From positions 496,001-560,000 of the forward strand of contig NZ_CP018346.1 in NCBI RefSeq assembly GCF_001989455.1: 64,000 nt of DNA. Reading direction: 5' to 3'. The translations under genes were made by a program, and so were the position numbers. The notes below the pieces were generated by a model, which searched no databases, was not told the origin of the DNA, and worked only from the letters and a program-made list of their open reading frames with translations. Of the stretch, positions 60,646-64,000 are shown one piece after another (the first letter of the stretch is position 1; each line of letters begins with the position of its first letter). The DNA comes from Prochlorococcus sp. RS04 (GTDB lineage: Bacteria; Cyanobacteriota; Cyanobacteriia; PCC-6307; Cyanobiaceae).

Positions 60646-61428
60646 ATGCTTCTAAATCTAACTGGCAAAAAAATTCTTGTTACGGGGATTGCCAACAATC
60701 GTTCAATAGCATGGGGTATCGCTCAACAACTTTCAAAAGCTGGCGCAGAACTTGGAATCACATATTTACCTGATGATAAGGGAAGGTTCGAATCTAAAGT
60801 TAGAGAACTAACTGAACCTTTAAACCCATCCTTATTTTTGCCTCTTGATGTTCAAAATCCAGCTCAAATTGAAGAAATCTTTAAAAATATAAAAGACAAT
60901 TGGGTGCAAATTGACGGATTAGTTCACTGCCTAGCATTTGCAGGACGCGATGAATTGATTGGAGATTATAGTGCTACCACTTCAGAGGGTTTTGATAGGG
61001 CTCTTAATATAAGTGCGTATTCGTTAGCACCTTTGTGTAAAGCAGCAAAACCACTTTTTAGTGATGGCGCTGGAGTTGTCTCATTAACTTATTTAGGTTC
61101 AGAAAGGGCGATTCCTAACTATAACGTGATGGGAGTTGCTAAAGCAGCTTTAGAAGCTTCAGTAAGATATCTTTCTGCAGAACTTGGTCCAGAAAAACAA
61201 GTCAGAGTTAATGCAATAAGTGCTGGGCCTATAAGAACACTTGCGAGTTCTGCTATAGGTGGCATTTTAGATATGATTCACAATGTTGAAGAAAAGGCTC
61301 CTTTGCGCAGAACAGTCACTCAAACAGAAGTAGGAAATACAGCTGCTTTTTTATTAAGTGATCTCTCTAGCGGCATTTCAGGCCAAACAATTTATGTTGA
61401 TGCGGGTTACTGCATTAATGGAATGTAA
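60646..61428 (+). CDS. fabI: enoyl-[acyl-carrier-protein] reductase (NADH)
   Basis: Catalyses the final reduction in each cycle of fatty-acid elongation. The NAD loop is VTGIANNRSIAWGIAQQL; the catalytic site has YLGSERAIPNYNVMGVAKAA, with the Tyr and Lys in Y-x6-K spacing; the C-terminus includes ISGQTIYVDAGYCINGM. Length (260) is typical. hisB follows after 20 bases. Confidence 0.96.
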   Translation: MLLNLTGKKILVTGIANNRSIAWGIAQQLSKAGAELGITYLPDDKGRFESKVRELTEPLNPSLFLPLDVQNPAQIEEIFKNIKDNWVQIDGLVHCLAFAGRDELIGDYSATTSEGFDRALNISAYSLAPLCKAAKPLFSDGAGVVSLTYLGSERAIPNYNVMGVAKAALEASVRYLSAELGPEKQVRVNAISAGPIRTLASSAIGGILDMIHNVEEKAPLRRTVTQTEVGNTAAFLLSDLSSGISGQTIYVDAGYCINGM

Positions 61429-61448
61429 ACTAAGTATTTTGCATAAAA

Positions 61449-62054
61449 ATGTCATCTCTAAGGCAATCTGAAATAAAAAGAAAAACGAATGAAACAGATA
61501 TTTCTGTATTTATAAACTTAGATGGAAATGGAATTTCTGAGATTGATACCGGGATTCCATTCTTAGATCATATGCTTCATCAAATATCCAGTCATGGTTT
61601 GTTCGATTTAAAAATAAAAGCAATTGGAGATACCCATATTGATGATCACCATACAAATGAAGATGTAGGAATCGCATTAGGCAAAGCATTTTCAAAAGCC
61701 TTGGGAGAAAGAAAAGGAATAAGTAGATTTGGACATTTCTTTGCCCCATTAGATGAAGCATTAGTTCAAGTAACTTTAGACTGTTCCGGCAGACCACATC
61801 TATCTTATGATCTTCAATTAAATGCTCCTAGAATTGGCAATTATGATACTGAACTAGTAAAAGAGTTTTTTATTGCCTTTGCAAATAACAGTGGCATTAC
61901 TCTGCATATTAATCAAATAAGAGGTAGCAATTCACATCATATTGTTGAGGCTTGCTTTAAAGCTTTTTCACGAGCAATGAGAATGGCTACAGAAATAGAT
62001 CCAAGAAGATCTGATTCAATTCCAAGCAGTAAAGGAATGCTGGAAAATCAATAA
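61449..62054 (+). CDS. hisB: imidazoleglycerol-phosphate dehydratase
   Basis: Dehydrates imidazole-glycerol phosphate in histidine biosynthesis. The metal-binding motifs are [17 protein letters not shown] and [19 protein letters not shown] in the first half and [20 protein letters not shown] in the second. At 201 residues it is the monofunctional form, without the phosphatase domain found in enterobacteria. Downstream of fabI in the same direction. Confidence 0.96.
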   Translation: MSSLRQSEIKRKTNETDISVFINLDGNGISEIDTGIPFLDHMLHQISSHGLFDLKIKAIGDTHIDDHHTNEDVGIALGKAFSKALGERKGISRFGHFFAPLDEALVQVTLDCSGRPHLSYDLQLNAPRIGNYDTELVKEFFIAFANNSGITLHINQIRGSNSHHIVEACFKAFSRAMRMATEIDPRRSDSIPSSKGMLENQ

Positions 62055-62094
62055 ACAAGGAATTTTTTCGAATCAGCCACAATTCAGTTGATTT

Positions 62095-63612
62095 TTGGCG
62101 AAGATAGATAAAAGTAATTATTTTGTTGTGACTAATTTACAAGATAAAAAAATAAATAAAATTAAAAGCTTTAATAAAGAAGATTGGTCAAGTGCGTATC
62201 AAAATGTAGAAAAGGAATTAACCAAGGAGCCTCTAAAAATTAGCAAAGGTGATAATATCAAAAATTTAAATGGAACATTATTAAGAAATGGACCAGGCAT
62301 ATTAGAAAGAGGTGGACAATGGGTTCATCACCCATTTGACGGTGATGGAATGATCACATCCATAAAGTTCGAAAATGGTCAGCCGTTTTTAACAAATAGA
62401 TTTGTTAAAACTAAAGGCTATTTGGAAGAAGAAAAAATAAATAAATTCATTTATAGAGGTGTTTTTGGGACACAAAAAAATGGAGGGATTTTAAATAATG
62501 CATTAGATCTAAAATTTAAGAATATAGCTAATACTCATGTCGTTAAATTAGGAGATGAAATTCTCGCATTATGGGAAGCAGCCGGTCCACATGCAATGGA
62601 TCCTGATAGTCTTGACACTATTGGTTTAACAACATTAAAAGGGGTACTCAAGCCTAACGAAGCATTCAGTGCCCATCCCAAAACAGACCTAAACTCGAAT
62701 GCATCTTCAGAACTTTTAGTCACTTTTGGAGTACAAACCGGGCCAAAAAGTACCATTAGATTAATGGAATTTGATAATACTGGTACAAATTCTGGAGAGC
62801 TCATTTTTGATAGAAAAGATACCTTTAATGGCTTTGCATTCCTTCATGATTTCGCAATTACAACTAATTGGGCAATATTTTTACAGAATGCTATTGATTT
62901 CAATCCTCTTCCATTTGTAATGGGTCAAAGAGGAGCAGCACAATGTCTAAAGTCAAACCCAAATAAAAAGGCAAAGTTTTTTATCATCCCCAGAGAAAGT
63001 GGATTATTTAGAGGACAGCCTCCTTTAACAATAGATGCTCCAGAAGGATTCGTTTTTCATCATGTAAACGCATTTGAAAAAGATTCCAAAATCGTATTAG
63101 ATAGTATTTTTTATGATGATTTCCCATCAGTTGGTCCAGACGAGAATTTTAGAGATATTGACTTTGATAAATATCCAGAAGGAAAACTAAAAAGATCAAT
63201 TATCGATCTAAAGACAAAAACTTGTGAACTTGAAACTTTCAGTGAACAATGTTGTGAATTTGCTGTTGTTAATCCTAAAAACTTAGGATTAAAAGCAACT
63301 TTTAGTTGGATGGCAAGCACATCTCAAAAGCTGGGGAACGCTCCACTTCAAGCAATAAAAAAAATAAATTTAACTTCTAAGGAAGAGATTTCTTGGTCAG
63401 CAGGTCCAAGTGGATTTGTTAGTGAACCAATTATGGTTCCATCAGAAAACTCTTCACAAGAAGATGAGGGATTTTTATTTATACTTCTATGGAACGGAGA
63501 AAGAAGAGGAAGCGATTTAGTGATATTAGACGCAAAAGACTTAAAAGAATTAACTGTTTATGAATTACCCATTTCAATTCCTCATGGCCTTCATGGATCT
63601 TGGGTTAATTGA
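62095..63612 (+). CDS. carotenoid cleavage dioxygenase (retinal pigment epithelial protein family)
   Basis: A non-haem iron enzyme that cleaves carotenoid double bonds. GTLLRNGPGILERGG and HHPFDGDGMITSIKFENG, then TNRFVKTKGYLEEEK, are conserved starts; the iron-binding His residues lie in the segments AFSAHPK, FAFLHDFAIT, VFHHVNAFEKD and SIPHGLHGSW. Length is 505. It starts at TTG (62095). The exact substrate and bond are unknown; apocarotenoid production from zeaxanthin or alpha-carotene is possible in Prochlorococcus. Confidence 0.92.
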   Translation: MAKIDKSNYFVVTNLQDKKINKIKSFNKEDWSSAYQNVEKELTKEPLKISKGDNIKNLNGTLLRNGPGILERGGQWVHHPFDGDGMITSIKFENGQPFLTNRFVKTKGYLEEEKINKFIYRGVFGTQKNGGILNNALDLKFKNIANTHVVKLGDEILALWEAAGPHAMDPDSLDTIGLTTLKGVLKPNEAFSAHPKTDLNSNASSELLVTFGVQTGPKSTIRLMEFDNTGTNSGELIFDRKDTFNGFAFLHDFAITTNWAIFLQNAIDFNPLPFVMGQRGAAQCLKSNPNKKAKFFIIPRESGLFRGQPPLTIDAPEGFVFHHVNAFEKDSKIVLDSIFYDDFPSVGPDENFRDIDFDKYPEGKLKRSIIDLKTKTCELETFSEQCCEFAVVNPKNLGLKATFSWMASTSQKLGNAPLQAIKKINLTSKEEISWSAGPSGFVSEPIMVPSENSSQEDEGFLFILLWNGERRGSDLVILDAKDLKELTVYELPISIPHGLHGSWVN

Positions 63613-63614
63613 AT

Positions 63615-64000
63615 TTAAGCAAAAATTTCAATTAAATCTGGAATAATTTTTTTTAATGCTTTACCCCTATGACTACAAGAGTCTTTAATATCATTTTTCA
63701 TTTCTGCGAAAGTTAACCTGGTAGAACTCTCCTCAAAAATTGGGTCATACCCAAAACCACTTTTTCCTCTGGGGTTTAAAATAATATTGCCATGACATTT
63801 GGCCTCAGATTCAATAATCACTTCACCATTTGGGGAACAAACACAAATATTAGCAATAAAGAAAGCACTTCTATTTTGAACTCCATCAAGTTCTCTTAAA
63901 ACTCGTTCAATTCTCTTCTGATCATTTTCTGCATATCTTGATGAGTAAATGCCAGGCTTACCAGCTAGTGCTTCAATACAAATTCCTGAATCATCTGCTA
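63615..64000 (-). CDS. rdgB: XTP/dITP pyrophosphatase RdgB, partial
   Basis: A nucleotide-pool cleaning enzyme that hydrolyses inosine and xanthosine triphosphates. The gene's 5' end lies beyond the window edge; the frame is open from base 64000. Family motifs are visible: ADDSGICIEALAGKPGIYSS, then FGYDPIFEESSTRLTFAEM, then SHRGKALKKI. The substrate-specificity loop GFGYDPIF is intact. It is convergent with the carotenoid oxygenase, with two bases between stops. Confidence 0.93.
   Translation of the reverse strand, partial: ADDSGICIEALAGKPGIYSSRYAENDQKRIERVLRELDGVQNRSAFFIANICVCSPNGEVIIESEAKCHGNIILNPRGKSGFGYDPIFEESSTRLTFAEMKNDIKDSCSHRGKALKKIIPDLIEIFA

Overview
This window is chromosome from a high-light-adapted Prochlorococcus, or a very close marine picocyanobacterium. 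The protein-coding DNA is strongly AT-rich, with short intergenic gaps and many TTG/GTG starts. The gene content fits: psbB-psbT, psbEFLJ, psbM, psaE, petBD, ndhCKJ, chlD, a PTOX, and a lone degenerate phycoerythrin beta gene (cpeB) beside a CpeS lyase gene with no phycobilisome genes. The assignment rests on recalled family knowledge; no database search was run.

Layout. 1-12.8 kb: tatA, many small conserved hypothetical genes (several under 60 codons), a CrtISO-like oxidoreductase, PTOX, an NdhF N-terminus-like membrane protein, a GNAT acetyltransferase, an aldehyde dehydrogenase, a LysM protein, psaE and mutM. 12.8-17.9 kb: one rRNA operon on the minus strand (16S, tRNA-Ile, tRNA-Ala, 23S, 5S), closed by a strong terminator shared with mutM. 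17.9-34.4 kb: neutral invertase, petB-petD divergent from ctpA, an HD hydrolase, minCDE, tRNA-Thr, prmC/tsaC plus a coupled small membrane gene, psbM, a ferredoxin, psbB-psbT, nrdR, rpsA, metK and an FGGY kinase. 34.4-36.9 kb: tRNA-Phe followed by an apparent small integrated element. 37-46.6 kb: a secreted hypothetical protein, a DedA-like protein, cpeS/cpeB, UvrD helicase, CCA-type transferase, an oxidoreductase-SelD fusion and mtnP. 46.7-52.1 kb: psbJ-L-F-E, ycf48 and rubA (photosystem II assembly), divergent from ndhC-K-J, then a YvcK-like protein. 52.2-64 kb: an ABC/MCE lipid-transport pair, chlD, folK, Nudix, photolyase, a DegT aminotransferase, a thioredoxin-like protein, fabI, hisB, a carotenoid oxygenase and a partial rdgB.

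The most notable structure is the roughly 2.4-kb segment after tRNA-Phe. The last 20 bases of the tRNA and its terminator are repeated at 36865-36914. Just inside both ends lie clusters of an 11-bp motif (ATGGAGTACAC): two perfect tandem copies on the left, and two direct plus one inverted copy on the right. This looks like attL/attR with integrase arm-type sites, as expected of a tRNA-targeted element of the tycheposon kind. There is no integrase, and a single cargo gene encodes a tail-anchored TPR protein.

Much of the rest is core photosynthesis and housekeeping. Photosystem II subunits and assembly factors, cytochrome b6f, NDH-1, PTOX and chlorophyll/carotenoid enzymes together cover thylakoid electron flow and its safety valves.
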